NCBI RefSeq assembly: GCF_014645355.1 | Contig: NZ_BMLS01000004.1 | Location: 248,001 to 312,000 of the forward strand | Source of the DNA: Bowmanella pacifica | GTDB taxonomy: Bacteria > Pseudomonadota > Gammaproteobacteria > Enterobacterales > Alteromonadaceae | Direction of reading: 5' to 3' | DNA: 64,000 nucleotides | In this document: positions 43,324 through 52,511 of the stretch, in pieces | How the letters are laid out: the number at the start of each line of letters is the position of its first letter | Position numbering within the stretch: the stretch's first letter is position 1 | Made by a program: the position numbers and the translations under genes | Notes under the pieces: model-generated | What the model saw: only the letters and a program-made list of their open reading frames with translations | What the model was told of the DNA's origin: nothing | Database searches by the model: none

Positions 43324-44231
43324 AGGACAAATTTAAAGTAGTGATCCAACAACAACAGTAAGAATAACAGCATCAGATGCACAATAGAGAACTTAAATGT
43401 CTGCATGGCGGTGTTTTCCTGAGGGGCATACTTAAGCTTGAGCGCGTAATACAGGAAAACCGCATTAAGCACACTGGACCCCGCCAGATAGATTACCCCG
43501 GTCATGCCCACTAAATAGGGCAGCAAGCAGACGATACCCAGCAACACCGTATAAAGCAGCACCGACAGTTTGGTGTATTCAACCCCATGAGTCACCGGCA
43601 GCATAGGGATCTTCGCACGGGCATAATCCTTTTCCCGGTGAATGGCCAATGCCCAGAAGTGCGGTGGGGTCCAGGTATAGATGATCAACACCAATAGCAG
43701 CGCATGAGGGTGAACTTCGCCCGTCATGGCGGTCCATCCAAGTAAGGGTGGCGCAGCACCAGCCAGCCCCCCTATAACAATATTCTGTGGGGTGGCCCGT
43801 TTAAGATAAAGCGTATAAATAGCCGCATAGCCCACTAAACTCGCCAACGTTAGCAACGCTGTCAGGCGGTTCACCCATATCTCTAAAACAAGATAACCCA
43901 CAAAGGCCAACGCAAAGGCAAAAATTAACGCTTGTTTGGGGCTGACTTTGCCTTTGGGAACCGGGCGGTTAAAGGTTCTGGCCATTTGCGCATCTATATG
44001 CCGGTCCATTACGTGATTGATTACCGCCGCAGACGCGGACAATGCACCTATGCCGAATAGCCCTGCCAACAGAGGCTGCCAGGCCAACCAGCCCGGTTGC
44101 GATAAACACATACCAACCAAAGCGGTCAGTAATAGCAGCAGTACCACATTAGGCTTGGTCATTTCATAGTAATCCCGCCACCCAGCCTTGGTGTGAATAT
44201 CACGTTGGCTTACACCGACAGTCTTATCCAT
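43320..44231 (-). CDS. ctaB: Protoheme IX farnesyltransferase
   Basis: Makes heme O from protoheme and farnesyl diphosphate (CtaB/CyoE). 303-aa UbiA-superfamily membrane protein with about eight TM helices and the Asp-rich [19 protein letters not shown] motif (first prenyl-diphosphate site) plus the second [11 protein letters not shown] region. It lies directly downstream of ctaA (9 bp), so heme O is handed on to heme A synthesis for the aa3 oxidase in this window. Confidence 0.95.
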   Translation of the reverse strand: MDKTVGVSQRDIHTKAGWRDYYEMTKPNVVLLLLLTALVGMCLSQPGWLAWQPLLAGLFGIGALSASAAVINHVMDRHIDAQMARTFNRPVPKGKVSPKQALIFAFALAFVGYLVLEIWVNRLTALLTLASLVGYAAIYTLYLKRATPQNIVIGGLAGAAPPLLGWTAMTGEVHPHALLLVLIIYTWTPPHFWALAIHREKDYARAKIPMLPVTHGVEYTKLSVLLYTVLLGIVCLLPYLVGMTGVIYLAGSSVLNAVFLYYALKLKYAPQENTAMQTFKFSIVHLMLLFLLLLLDHYFKFVL

Positions 44232-44240
44232 AGAGACCTC

Positions 44241-45218
44241 CTAAGTCTTTCGCAGCAAGGTATAGTTAATCATGACCAGGGTCAGCAGCAAACACGCCCC
44301 AACCGCATTGTGTGCGACCGCGATAGCGATAGGTAAGCTGAAAACAACGTTACCTACACCCAGTGCCACTTGTAGTCCCAACACTAACACCAATACCACC
44401 GCAAGTTTGCGGAACAGGCTGGATGAAGCCGCTTTATACAAGCGGCTGGCGAACCAGCACAAATAAACAAAGGTCAGCAAAGCACCAAACCTATGCATAA
44501 TATGCATGGTCATGCGCTCATCATAATCATGGGTACCAAATTCATAATTATCTGCCGCCACTACAGAGTAGGCGCCCGGCAGATCCAATCGCTGTAGCCA
44601 GTTAGTCTCACAAACAGGTAACTCAGTGCAGGCCAGCGCCGCGTAGTTGGCAGACACCCAACCGCCTAAAGCAATTTGCCCAATCACAATCAATAAACCC
44701 AACAAGGCAAATCCGGCCAGGCGCCGCAAACCAGGATCACCGCCAGGGATACGGTAAGGTGTCAATCTCAGCAGCAGCAGAAACAAACAACTTAATACGG
44801 TAAAACCACCGAGCAGATGCCCCATCACCACCAGCGGCATCAGATTCATGGTGACGGTCCACATCCCAAGCATTGCCTGGAAGGTGACCAAGCCGACCAA
44901 TAAAAATGGCAACTTAAGGGGGCGGTGATGTGCCCTTTTGATCAGACTGATAAGGAAAATGGCCAGAATAACCAGTCCCAACGCCCCAGCAAAATAGCGA
45001 TGGATCATTTCGTTCCAGGCTTTATGTGCTTCGACAGGACGCTCAGGAAAGGCAGCTTCTGCGAGTTCGACATGCTCATCATGCATGGGGACATGCAGAA
45101 AACCGTAACACCCAGGCCAATCTGGACAGCCTAACCCGGCATCGGTAAGACGGGTATAAGCTCCCAATATAACGACGACGAAGGCCAGCAGTAAGGCTGC
45201 CAGCACTAACTTTCTCAT
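44241..45218 (-). CDS. ctaA: Heme A synthase
   Basis: Oxidises the C8 methyl of heme O to give heme A (CtaA/COX15). 325 aa, eight TM helices in two four-helix halves. It has the opening ILGAYTRLTDAGLGCPDWPGCYG, paired helix histidines (MIHRYFAGALG, MHIMHRFGALL), and extracytoplasmic cysteines in ALACTELPVCE. Part of the assembly operon. Confidence 0.95.
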   Translation of the reverse strand: MRKLVLAALLLAFVVVILGAYTRLTDAGLGCPDWPGCYGFLHVPMHDEHVELAEAAFPERPVEAHKAWNEMIHRYFAGALGLVILAIFLISLIKRAHHRPLKLPFLLVGLVTFQAMLGMWTVTMNLMPLVVMGHLLGGFTVLSCLFLLLLRLTPYRIPGGDPGLRRLAGFALLGLLIVIGQIALGGWVSANYAALACTELPVCETNWLQRLDLPGAYSVVAADNYEFGTHDYDERMTMHIMHRFGALLTFVYLCWFASRLYKAASSSLFRKLAVVLVLVLGLQVALGVGNVVFSLPIAIAVAHNAVGACLLLTLVMINYTLLRKT

Positions 45219-45230
45219 TAGCGCATTCCC

Positions 45231-45782
45231 TTATCCGATTCTGGAAAGCTTCAGTAGTTTTCGCAGATCGGCCAGTATATCCCGGCTATGCAGCACGGCT
45301 TGTTGTTGTTCTATTTGCGGTGGATAACGCAAAACCACATTATCCAGCGTGTCGACTAAAAAAATACCATCAGTTGGCACATCTTTAAACACTTCATTAA
45401 CATCCTGTTGGCTTGCCTGCATCATTCTGATGCCGGGAAATTCACTGAGATGCTGACGTGGCTTGGCGTCGCTATCAGCCATTACGATAACCAAAGGCTC
45501 GGCCCGATCTTGCTCACGACCCAGCGCAACCCATACCTGATTAATTGCCACCAGGGCATTTTCACACGCGGCATCACAGCGTGATGGCAACACATACAGC
45601 AAACGCCACTTATGCTGACTATCCAAATTTGCCAGGTTTGGAATCGGCTCAAGCAAGACCCCTTTATTGGTCGAAGCGCGACTAAACCAATCCATTTCTA
45701 ATGCCAGTTTGGCCAGCGCCACTGGTAAAATGAAAACGGCAGCAACCAACAACATGGTTTTACGGTGAGATGGATTTGCCAT
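45231..45782 (-). CDS. Membrane-anchored thioredoxin-like protein with CxxxC motif
   Basis: 183 aa with one N-terminal TM helix (about 9-27) and a periplasmic domain with strands LLYVLPS and PLVIVMADSD. The motif SRCDAACENAL contains CxxxC, like the copper motif of SCO proteins (CPDIC), at the same place after the first strand. It may therefore be a degenerate SCO-type chaperone or thiol carrier for the oxidase. No clear SCO His was seen. It lies between SURF1 and ctaA, overlapping SURF1 by 23 bp. Confidence 0.75.
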   Translation of the reverse strand: MANPSHRKTMLLVAAVFILPVALAKLALEMDWFSRASTNKGVLLEPIPNLANLDSQHKWRLLYVLPSRCDAACENALVAINQVWVALGREQDRAEPLVIVMADSDAKPRQHLSEFPGIRMMQASQQDVNEVFKDVPTDGIFLVDTLDNVVLRYPPQIEQQQAVLHSRDILADLRKLLKLSRIG

Positions 45783-46485
45783 GCTTTTTCCTTTGTTTTG
45801 TTATAGCTACTAAGGTAACAATCAAACAAGCCAGTGCCAGCCCAAACCACTGCACTGCATAGGCCAGATGCTTTTCTGCGGGCATCACCACTGGACGCCA
45901 GTTATTCTGAAAGCCAAATTGCGTGGTGTTACTTACCTGCACAACATAAGGCAATATATCGAGCTGCAAGATGTCCGCGACATAGCTCAGGTCTGGCTGC
46001 TGAATTCGCTTCGGCCAGCCACTTTCGAGCACCTCACGGCTGATAGGATTGTGGCCAGGAACCACTATCATGCCATCCAACGTAAGCCTGTGGGTAGGTA
46101 GCGCAATGGCAGGTAACTGCTCACGTAGCGCAGGCGCTTTGAGCCACCCCAGATTGATCAACACCTCGCCGTAATTGGTGGCCATCGGCACCAATACTTC
46201 GTAGCCAACCTGTCCCTTCACCACCCTGTTGTCCCACAACAAAATGCGGTTTGTATTAAAGGTTCCGGAAACCTGTACAGGAAAATCCGCGACATCCCCA
46301 ACCTGTCTGTTAATATCTTGTAAAGACAAGGGTTGCAATGCCAGTCGTTGCTCCAGTTGTTGCTCACGAACTTGTTTTTGTTCAGCGCGCGCCAACTGCC
46401 AAAAGCCCAGTCTCAACATAATGATAATGGCCACTAACGCCAGTAACGCGGCGAGCAGTGGCAGAGCGCGCAGCCTCAAAAGCAT
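45760..46485 (-). CDS. SURF1 family cytochrome oxidase assembly protein
   Basis: 241 aa with TM helices near both ends (about 7-27 and 213-232) and a periplasmic loop between, the SURF1 layout. Conserved blocks include GFWQLARAEQK, LLWDNRVVKGQVGYEVLVP and the end HLAYAVQWFGLA. It helps heme A insertion into subunit I. Its ATG has no Shine-Dalgarno (the upstream bases are TCTCCT) and is only 12 bp from the divergent start of the small membrane gene. Confidence 0.93.
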   Translation of the reverse strand: MLLRLRALPLLAALLALVAIIIMLRLGFWQLARAEQKQVREQQLEQRLALQPLSLQDINRQVGDVADFPVQVSGTFNTNRILLWDNRVVKGQVGYEVLVPMATNYGEVLINLGWLKAPALREQLPAIALPTHRLTLDGMIVVPGHNPISREVLESGWPKRIQQPDLSYVADILQLDILPYVVQVSNTTQFGFQNNWRPVVMPAEKHLAYAVQWFGLALACLIVTLVAITKQRKKHGKSISP

Positions 46486-46497
46486 AGGAGAAGCACT

Positions 46498-46707
46498 TTG
46501 CTATTGAAGATTCTGATAATTTGCCTGCTGATCTTTATGGTTTTCAACCTCTTTCGTGCCATGAAAATCATGTTGAAGGGGGAAAATGAGAGCGAGTCCA
46601 TGACCAAGTTCATCGGCCGGCGGGTATTAACCTCTGTCATCATCATACTGCTGTTGATTATTGCTGTAGCAATGGGCTGGATAACGCCCAACCCTCGTCC
46701 TTACTAA
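46498..46707 (+). CDS. Twin-transmembrane small protein (DUF2909-like)
   Basis: 69 aa, two TM helices (about 3-22 and 43-62) joined by a polar loop (KGENESESMTKF). This fits the DUF2909/twin-TM family often beside oxidase genes. The start is a TTG at 46498 with AGGAG 7 nt upstream. It stands alone on the plus strand between ctaE and SURF1. Function unknown; a small oxidase assembly or accessory subunit is a reasonable guess. Confidence 0.8.
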   Translation: MLLKILIICLLIFMVFNLFRAMKIMLKGENESESMTKFIGRRVLTSVIIILLLIIAVAMGWITPNPRPY

Positions 46708-46732
46708 CGCAGCGACAACAGGTGTCGCTGCG
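46708..46732. terminator. Convergent inverted repeat after DUF2909-like gene
   Basis: CGCAGCGACA (46708-46717) and TGTCGCTGCG (46723-46732) form a perfect 10-bp stem with loop ACAGG between the small gene and ctaE. No T-run, so a weak or Rho-assisted stop. Confidence 0.65.
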
Positions 46733-46742
46733 AGCCTTAAGA

Positions 46743-47624
46743 TTAAAGAATATAAACAAAGATAAATAACAGCACCCATACCACATCGACAAAGTGCCAA
46801 TACCAATTCGCGGCCTGGAACGCAAACTGGTTGTCTTTACTGAAATGCCCTTTAAGTACCCGAAAAAACATAATAATCAGCAGTATGGTTCCGAGCGTCA
46901 CATGCAGACCATGGAATCCCGTTAACATAAAGAAGGTGTTGCCATATACACCGGAGGTCAGCATTAACCCCATTTCTCGATAGGCATATACGTACTCCTC
47001 CACCTGCAATACCAGAAATCCCAGCCCTAGCAGAATAGTGATACCGAGAAACAAGGTGAGCTGCTTACGCTTCCCTTCTTCCAGCGCCACATGGGCAAAG
47101 TGGGCCGTCACCGATGATATTAGTAAGACGATAGTGTTGGCTAACGGCAGTCCAAACCACCCCATAGCTTCGGTAGTAGTGCCTCCTGGCGTTTGCACCA
47201 GCGGCCACATGGCTTCAAACCCAGGCCACAGCACTTCATTGGTCATGGCATTATTGGAAGCGCCGCCCAGCCAAGGCACAGCAATCATCCTGGCATAAAA
47301 CAAGGCACCGAAAAACGCAGCAAAGAACATAATCTCAGAGAAAATAAACCAGCTCATGCCCTGTCGGTAGGAGCGTCCCAACTGGTTGGAATGCATGCCG
47401 CTCATGGATTCTTCAATCTGGTCACGAAACCATCCCACCAGCATAAACAGCAGCACCGCCATTCCTGCCAGCAAGATCCAGCCACCATAACCTTCCTTAC
47501 CCTTAGTGGTCTCGATAACAAAGTTACCGGCCCCAACAGCAATTAAAAACAATGCTACAGCACCTACAAAGGGCCAAGGGCTCTGTGCCGGTACATAGTA
47601 TTTTTCATAATGTTGCTCTGACAT
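46743..47624 (-). CDS. ctaE: Cytochrome c oxidase subunit III
   Basis: 293-aa polytopic subunit with seven TM helices and the conserved blocks MSWFIFSEIMFFAAFFGALFY, LTGFHGLHVTLG and FQAANWYWHFVDVVW. I chose ATG 47624 (GGAG 6 nt upstream) over an ATG four codons earlier. It closes the structural run ctaC-ctaD-ctaG-ctaE. Confidence 0.96.
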   Translation of the reverse strand: MSEQHYEKYYVPAQSPWPFVGAVALFLIAVGAGNFVIETTKGKEGYGGWILLAGMAVLLFMLVGWFRDQIEESMSGMHSNQLGRSYRQGMSWFIFSEIMFFAAFFGALFYARMIAVPWLGGASNNAMTNEVLWPGFEAMWPLVQTPGGTTTEAMGWFGLPLANTIVLLISSVTAHFAHVALEEGKRKQLTLFLGITILLGLGFLVLQVEEYVYAYREMGLMLTSGVYGNTFFMLTGFHGLHVTLGTILLIIMFFRVLKGHFSKDNQFAFQAANWYWHFVDVVWVLLFIFVYIL

Positions 47625-47636
47625 CTCGCTCTCCAT

Positions 47637-48194
47637 TTAGCCGCGGTTCATTGCCACAGTCGATGAGGTTTCTGTCACATCGTAAAAAGTGTAAGACAGC
47701 GTAAATATTTCAATATCAGCAGGTAACTGAGGGTCAACATAGAACTGCATTGGCATAACCGCCGACTCACCCGCCAGCAGAGGTTGCTGATTGAAACAGA
47801 AACATTCCGTCTTATTCAGATACAGGGCCGCCGTACCTGGCGATACCGATGGTATGGCTTGCCCAACAATATTCTTAGCGGTGGGATTGTGCACTGTAAA
47901 TTCCACCGTTTTTAGCTCCCCAGGATGCACTTGCACCTGACGGGTGCGGGCTGCAAACTCCCAGGGCATACCAGTATTAGTACGGGTAATAAACTCCACC
48001 GTGATGGTACGGCTGGTATCTATATCCTGCACTTCATAGGTAGCCGCAAAGGGATTGGTCTTGCCATTGATGCCGGTAACGTCGCAAAACACGTCGTACA
48101 GGGGTACCAGGGCAAAACCAAATCCAAACATGCCCAGCACAACAGCGACCAGCTTGATAACTAACCTACCGTTGTTTGGCGGATTTTGTGCCAT
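47637..48194 (-). CDS. ctaG: Cytochrome c oxidase assembly protein CtaG/Cox11
   Basis: Delivers copper to the CuB site of subunit I. 185 aa, one N-terminal TM helix (about 10-32) and a periplasmic Ig-like domain. The copper ligand motif CFCF lies in NKTECFCFNQQPL, and the N-terminal VPLYDVFCDVTG block is typical. Located between ctaD and ctaE, 3 bp after ctaD. Confidence 0.96.
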   Translation of the reverse strand: MAQNPPNNGRLVIKLVAVVLGMFGFGFALVPLYDVFCDVTGINGKTNPFAATYEVQDIDTSRTITVEFITRTNTGMPWEFAARTRQVQVHPGELKTVEFTVHNPTAKNIVGQAIPSVSPGTAALYLNKTECFCFNQQPLLAGESAVMPMQFYVDPQLPADIEIFTLSYTFYDVTETSSTVAMNRG

Positions 48195-48197
48195 AAG

Positions 48198-49790
48198 TTA
48201 TTTCACCACGGGTGGTGTCTCGAAGGTGTGGTATGGCGCCGGTGAGGGAATTTCCCACTCCAGGCCTTCCGCCCCTTCCCATACTCTGTCAGTGGCCGCT
48301 TCGCCTTGTTTACGACAGGCTTTGATCAACAGCGCCAGAAAAATCAGCTGTGACAGACCAAAAGCGAAGCCACCAATGCTGATCCACTTATTAAAATCGG
48401 CAAACTGCAAGGCATAGTCAGGAATACGCCTTGGCATACCCGCCAGACCAACAAAATGCATAGGGAAGAACAGCACATTGACTGAGATAAGCGAACACCA
48501 GAAGTGCCACTTGGCAAGGCCCAGGTCATACATCTTGCCGCACCATTTGGGTAACCAATAATAGACCGCCGCCATGATGGAGAAGACTGCGCCGGTCACC
48601 AGTACGTAATGGAAGTGAGCCACCACAAAATAGGTATCATGATATTGGAAATCCACCGGCGTGATGGCCAGCATCAGTCCAGAAAAACCACCTATGGTAA
48701 ACAGCACAATAAAAGCCAAAGAGAACAACATGGGGATCTCAAAGGTGATGGCTCCACGCCACATGGTGGCTACCCAGTTAAACACCTTTACCCCGGTCGG
48801 CACTGAGATCAGCATGGTGGCAAACATAAAGAACAGTTCAGCCGCAACTGGCATACCGGTGGTAAACATATGGTGAGCCCATACGATAAATGACAACAGG
48901 GCAATGGACGCCGTGGCGTAAACCATGGAGGCATAGCCAAACAGGGGCTTGCGCGAAAAAGTTGGCACAATCTGCGAGATAATCCCAAAGGCCGGCAGGA
49001 TCATGATGTAAACCTCGGGATGGCCGAAGAACCAGAAAATATGTTGAAACAACACAGGGTCGCCGCCACCCGCCGCATCAAAGAAACTGGTGCCAAAGAA
49101 TTTGTCCGTCAACACCATGGTCACGGCACCGGCCAACACCGGCATAACCGCAATCAGCAAAAACGCTGTAATCAACCAGGTCCATACAAACAACGGCATC
49201 TTCATCCAGGTCATACCTGGTGCACGCATGTTGAAGATAGTCACGATGACGTTGATAGCCCCCATGATGGAAGAGATCCCCATAATATGTACGGAGAAAA
49301 CAAACAAAGCAGTGCTGTCATTACTGTATGTGGTAGAGAGTGGCGCATAAAAGGTCCAACCAAAGTTCGGGCCACCACCTTCTAAAAACAACGAAGACAA
49401 TAGGATCAGAAAGGCAAAAGGCAGGATCCAGAAGCTCCAGTTATTCATGCGGGGCAGCGCCATATCCGGCGCGCCGATCATCAATGGCACCATCCAGTTT
49501 GCCAAACCGGTAAAGGCTGGCATTACCGCACCGAAAACCATGATCAAGCCATGCACTGTGGTCATCTGATTGAAGAAGTTAGGATCCACCAACTGTAAGC
49601 CTGGTTGGAACAACTCCGCGCGGATCACCATGGCCATGGCACCGCCAATCAAAAACATGATAAAGGCAAACCACAAGTACAAGGTGCCGATATCTTTATG
49701 GTTAGTGGTATACAGCCAACGTTTAATACCGGATGGCTTGTGGTCATGATGTTCGTCGTGGTGCAGGTGTTCTGCTGCAGTGCTCATCAT
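48198..49790 (-). CDS. ctaD: Cytochrome c oxidase subunit I
   Basis: Catalytic 530-aa subunit holding heme a and the heme a3-CuB centre. Twelve TM helices. Visible ligands: His in TTVHGLIM (heme a), GHPEVY (CuB His and cross-linked Tyr), AHHMF (CuB pair), and HFHYVL (heme a3 and a). A1-type by the presence of the Glu in the [13 protein letters not shown] region context. Two starts are possible (49790 or 49787); AGGAG spacing fits the second slightly better. N-terminus is His-rich ([11 protein letters not shown]). Confidence 0.97.
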   Translation of the reverse strand: MMSTAAEHLHHDEHHDHKPSGIKRWLYTTNHKDIGTLYLWFAFIMFLIGGAMAMVIRAELFQPGLQLVDPNFFNQMTTVHGLIMVFGAVMPAFTGLANWMVPLMIGAPDMALPRMNNWSFWILPFAFLILLSSLFLEGGGPNFGWTFYAPLSTTYSNDSTALFVFSVHIMGISSIMGAINVIVTIFNMRAPGMTWMKMPLFVWTWLITAFLLIAVMPVLAGAVTMVLTDKFFGTSFFDAAGGGDPVLFQHIFWFFGHPEVYIMILPAFGIISQIVPTFSRKPLFGYASMVYATASIALLSFIVWAHHMFTTGMPVAAELFFMFATMLISVPTGVKVFNWVATMWRGAITFEIPMLFSLAFIVLFTIGGFSGLMLAITPVDFQYHDTYFVVAHFHYVLVTGAVFSIMAAVYYWLPKWCGKMYDLGLAKWHFWCSLISVNVLFFPMHFVGLAGMPRRIPDYALQFADFNKWISIGGFAFGLSQLIFLALLIKACRKQGEAATDRVWEGAEGLEWEIPSPAPYHTFETPPVVK

Positions 49791-49797
49791 AATTCTC

Positions 49798-50928
49798 CTA
49801 TTTGCCGGTCAGGACAGCGTTGACGTCTTTGGCCTGCACGGTATCCCCCGTGTTATTACCCCAGGCATTACGCTCATAAGTGATAACAGCAGCCAATTCC
49901 TTAAGACTTAATTGTTTGCCAAAAGACTGCATAGCGGTGCCTGAAACCCCATGCACCACCACATCAATGTGTTTCGTCATGTCACCTATGGCAATTGCAC
50001 TGCCTTTCAGGCCAGGAAACACACCGGGCAATCCTTCACCATTGGGCATATGGCAGGCTGCGCAGCTGCTTTGATATACTTTGCTGCCCAGCTCCATCAA
50101 CTCCGTCATATCCATGTTCATGGCCAGAAGTTTTTGCTCTTCTTCCTTGGCCTTACGCTGAATAGTTTCCTGCTCAGCAATCCAGGCGTCATATTCGGCG
50201 GGTGCTTTGGCCACAACCACAACCGGCATAAAGCCGTGATCCTTACCGCACAATTCAGCGCATTGGCCACGGTAGATGCCAGGTTCATTCACCCGGGTCC
50301 AGGCCTCATTAATAAATCCAGGGTTGGCGTCTTTTTTCACCGCAAAGTCGGGTACCCACCAGGAGTGGATGACATCATCAGATGTCACCAAAAAACGTAC
50401 TTTTTTATCGGTGGGGATAACCAGGGGTTTGTCCACCTCTAGCAGATAATTCTCCCCTTTATTGAATTTGTTACGAATTTGCTCGGGCTGTGTCGCCAAC
50501 ACAGAGTAAAACTCAACATCGTTCTCCATGTACTTGTAGTGCCACTTCCATTGCGAGCCCGTTACCAGAACCGTAACATCGGCTTTAGAGGTGTCTTCCA
50601 TAGCGATTAGGGTATTGGCAGCCGGAATAGCGATAGCGATAAGGATCAGAAAGGGCACCACTGTCCACGCCACTTCCACTTTGACACTTTCATGGAAATT
50701 GGCGGGCTTCACCCCTCTGGACTTGCGATGAAAAATCAAGGCAATAAACATGGCACCAAACACCAGGATGCCGATCACAACGCAGATATAGAAAATGGTC
50801 ATGTGCAGGTCATAAACCTGCGAGCTGATATCGGTAACCCCTTTGCGCAGATTTAGCTGGGAGGGCTGCGCCATAGCGCCGGCACTCAGCAAGGTTGCAA
50901 GCATTGCGGTCAACACACCTCTGGCCAC
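49798..50928 (-). CDS. ctaC: Cytochrome c oxidase subunit II with fused cytochrome c domain
   Basis: 376 aa. Signal peptide, two TM helices (about 45-67 and 90-112), then the CuA cupredoxin domain with ligands in [14 protein letters not shown]-terminal class I cytochrome c domain follows (about 285-370) with CAACH and a Met ligand in GTAMQSFG. The fusion makes this a caa3-type oxidase. The start is a GTG at 50928 with GGAG 7 nt upstream. First gene of the operon; its leader holds two terminator-like hairpins. Confidence 0.96.
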   Translation of the reverse strand: MARGVLTAMLATLLSAGAMAQPSQLNLRKGVTDISSQVYDLHMTIFYICVVIGILVFGAMFIALIFHRKSRGVKPANFHESVKVEVAWTVVPFLILIAIAIPAANTLIAMEDTSKADVTVLVTGSQWKWHYKYMENDVEFYSVLATQPEQIRNKFNKGENYLLEVDKPLVIPTDKKVRFLVTSDDVIHSWWVPDFAVKKDANPGFINEAWTRVNEPGIYRGQCAELCGKDHGFMPVVVVAKAPAEYDAWIAEQETIQRKAKEEEQKLLAMNMDMTELMELGSKVYQSSCAACHMPNGEGLPGVFPGLKGSAIAIGDMTKHIDVVVHGVSGTAMQSFGKQLSLKELAAVITYERNAWGNNTGDTVQAKDVNAVLTGK

Positions 50929-50957
50929 GTGACGTCTCCTCTGTCAAAACTTAAAAA

Positions 50958-51014
50958 TTCCGGCGCTAAAAGACCGGAACAAAAAGGTGTCACTGAGTAA
51001 ATAAAGCGACACCT
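50958..51014 (-). promoter_or_regulatory. Tandem terminator-like hairpins in ctaC leader
   Basis: Read on the minus strand. First hairpin: AGGTGTCGCT, 10-nt loop, AGTGACACCT (51014 to 50985; 10 bp with one G-U), then TTTTG. Second: TTCCGG, 10-nt loop, CCGGAA (50979 to 50958), then TTTTT. The ctaC GTG is only 30 bp further. A possible promoter (TTGTAC, 17 bp, TAACAA) lies just upstream, so the message would start at the first hairpin. Confidence 0.6.
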
Positions 51015-51230
51015 GTTGTTATATTTTTGTTAAGCACGGTACAAGAATTACCCAACTGATTACTTCTCGTCCAGCTATTTCTGACTAAATAACAACCGAG
51101 CGCTCATTTTTTAAGCAACCAGAGGGGTGGGCTAACTCGTTAATTTCCGGAAAATTTTATCCACAACCGCAGCAGCATGCTGATTTCAGCCATCCTGAAA
51201 AGGTATATAGGAAATACAAGGAGGATCTGA
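51015..51230. other. AT-rich upstream part of the ctaC-lexA spacer
   Basis: About 215 bp with no gene. It holds the possible ctaC promoter (minus strand, near 51020-51050), the palindrome TTTCCGGAAA (51144-51153) and a single TTATCCACA (51157-51165). Nothing else recognised. Confidence 0.4.
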
Positions 51231-51442
51231 GTTCAGGCCATCACCTGAACCGTGGCAGAGGGTAAAATGTGTTCAACCGGCATAGACCAGTTTGCTATAC
51301 GAAGAGCAGGAGCAACTTTTCCACCGATCACCATGGACGGCGACTCCACGATTGGAGGAGCACCATAGCGTAGGGAGCGCTATGGAACAGCTTTAGCAAG
51401 CCTGCTAGCAAGTAAGCGACAAGGAGATAGCTTAAATTTTTT

Positions 51443-51494
51443 GCCCATCCCTGGATGCCGCCGCTCCTTGGCATCCAAGCCACCGCTGCATACG
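51443..51494. repeat. Direct repeat copy 1 (about 52 bp)
   Basis: Starts GCCCATCC, continues through CCGCTCC, GGCATCCAAGCCACCGCTGC and ends ATAC. Near-identical to 51592-51643, with a few substitutions in the middle. Confidence 0.9.
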
Positions 51495-51591
51495 ACCATC
51501 AGGGAGGGGGGAAGTGCAGATTACGCACGACTCCATGGATGGAGGAGGTAGAGCGAATCAGGAGACCGAGCCGAGGAGCAGTTATCTGCCC

Positions 51592-51643
51592 GCCCATCCT
51601 TGGATATCGCCGCTCCATGGCATCCAAGCCACCGCTGCATACC
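51592..51643. repeat. Direct repeat copy 2 (about 52 bp)
   Basis: Second copy of the 51443-51494 repeat, offset 149 bp. A third partial fragment (CATCCTTGGATAT) follows at 51648-51659, next to the lexA terminator. Confidence 0.9.
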
Positions 51644-51657
51644 ATCCATCCTTGGAT

Positions 51658-51683
51658 ATAAAAAACCCGGCGATAGCCGGGTT
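51658..51683 (-). terminator. Rho-independent terminator of lexA
   Basis: On the minus strand AACCCGGC, loop TATC, GCCGGGTT (51683 to 51664), then a T-run corresponding to the A-run at 51660-51665. Confidence 0.9.
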
Positions 51684-51709
51684 GCGATAAAACCGTCTGG
51701 TTTTGTCCC

Positions 51710-52336
51710 TTACATCCAATCGCTATTGCGGATCACGCCAACAGCAATCCCCTCAATAGAAAAGGGCTGGGTAGCTAAATCCACTTTAATAGGAGCAAAT
51801 TCTTCATTTTCTGCATGTAGCAGTATTTCACTGCGTCCACGCCGTTCTATGCGCTTAACTGTGACCTCTTCATCCACTCTGGCCACTACAACCTGACCAT
51901 TGTGCACGTCTAGGGTGCGATGCACAGCGAGCAGGTCCCCATCGATAATACCGATATCTTTCATACTCATACCGTTAACCCTAAGCAGAAAATCGGCCTT
52001 AGGCTTAAATAAATCAGGGTCAACTTTGTAATGCGTTTCAATATGTTGCTGGGCAAGAATAGGCTCTCCTGCTGCCACACGCCCGATCAAGGGTAAACCT
52101 TCGTCCTCGTCCTGCTCATCCAACGGGATGTTGAGTTTAATGCCACGGGATGTACCGGGCAGGATATCAATGACACCTTTACGGGATAAGGCTTTTAAAT
52201 GCTCTTCTGCTGCATTAGCGGAGCGAAAACCCAGCTGCTTGGCTATCTCCGCACGAGTCGGCGGCATACCGGTATGAGCCATGGTATCTTTGATCAGTTG
52301 CAGAACTTCTTCCTGCCTGGGGGTAAGTGGACGCAT
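51710..52336 (-). CDS. lexA: LexA SOS repressor
   Basis: Represses the SOS regulon and self-cleaves when RecA filaments form. 208 aa: winged helix-turn-helix (about 1-70, with [26 protein letters not shown]-type recognition helix), linker, and S24 protease domain. The cleavage site is Ala 89-Gly 90, with catalytic Ser 124 (GMSMKD) and Lys 161 (TVKRIE). Two SOS boxes upstream show autoregulation. Single gene with its own terminator. Confidence 0.98.
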   Translation of the reverse strand: MRPLTPRQEEVLQLIKDTMAHTGMPPTRAEIAKQLGFRSANAAEEHLKALSRKGVIDILPGTSRGIKLNIPLDEQDEDEGLPLIGRVAAGEPILAQQHIETHYKVDPDLFKPKADFLLRVNGMSMKDIGIIDGDLLAVHRTLDVHNGQVVVARVDEEVTVKRIERRGRSEILLHAENEEFAPIKVDLATQPFSIEGIAVGVIRNSDWM

Positions 52337-52340
52337 AAGC

Positions 52341-52377
52341 CTGTTTTTCCATACAGTTTTACTGTCAGTATATCCAG
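52341..52377 (-). promoter_or_regulatory. Two SOS boxes (LexA operators) upstream of lexA
   Basis: CTGTTTTTCCATACAG (52341-52356) fits CTGT-N8-ACAG exactly, and CTGTCAGTATATCCAG (52362-52377) differs at one end base. They are separated by 5 bp, giving the 21-bp period of the E. coli lexA operators, and lie 4-41 bp upstream of the ATG. Confidence 0.9.
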
Positions 52378-52511
52378 TTACGCGGGGATAGCAACTCCTG
52401 TGGTCTTTTTACCAACCTCTACGCTAACTTAACCCTGACACAGCGCGCTAAAAGGACAATCCAGTGCAAAAATGCTATGCTTCGCGCACTTTTAGCTTAG
52501 GATCCTGCACG

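Larger units (their letters stand above)
51231..51656. repeat. Repeat-rich intergenic block with short palindromes
   Basis: Non-coding block of direct and inverted repeats. Palindromes include GTTCAGG/CCTGAAC (51231-51250), CCATAGCG/CGCTATGG (51363-51385), CTTGGATGCCAAG on the minus strand (near 51466-51478), and CTCCATCCATGGAG (near 51531-51544). GGATG/CATCC and CCATGG cores recur. Two long direct repeats are listed separately. It lies between the lexA terminator and the cox leader. Confidence 0.75.

Noticed and set aside
51157-51165. TTATCCACA, a perfect DnaA box
   Set aside because: It is a single box with no cluster, no AT-rich unwinding region and no dnaA/dnaN or gidA nearby, so not an origin.
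51443-51643. Possible CRISPR array in the lexA-ctaC spacer
   Set aside because: Only two long repeats 149 bp apart with diverged bases and no cas genes; not the regular repeat-spacer pattern.
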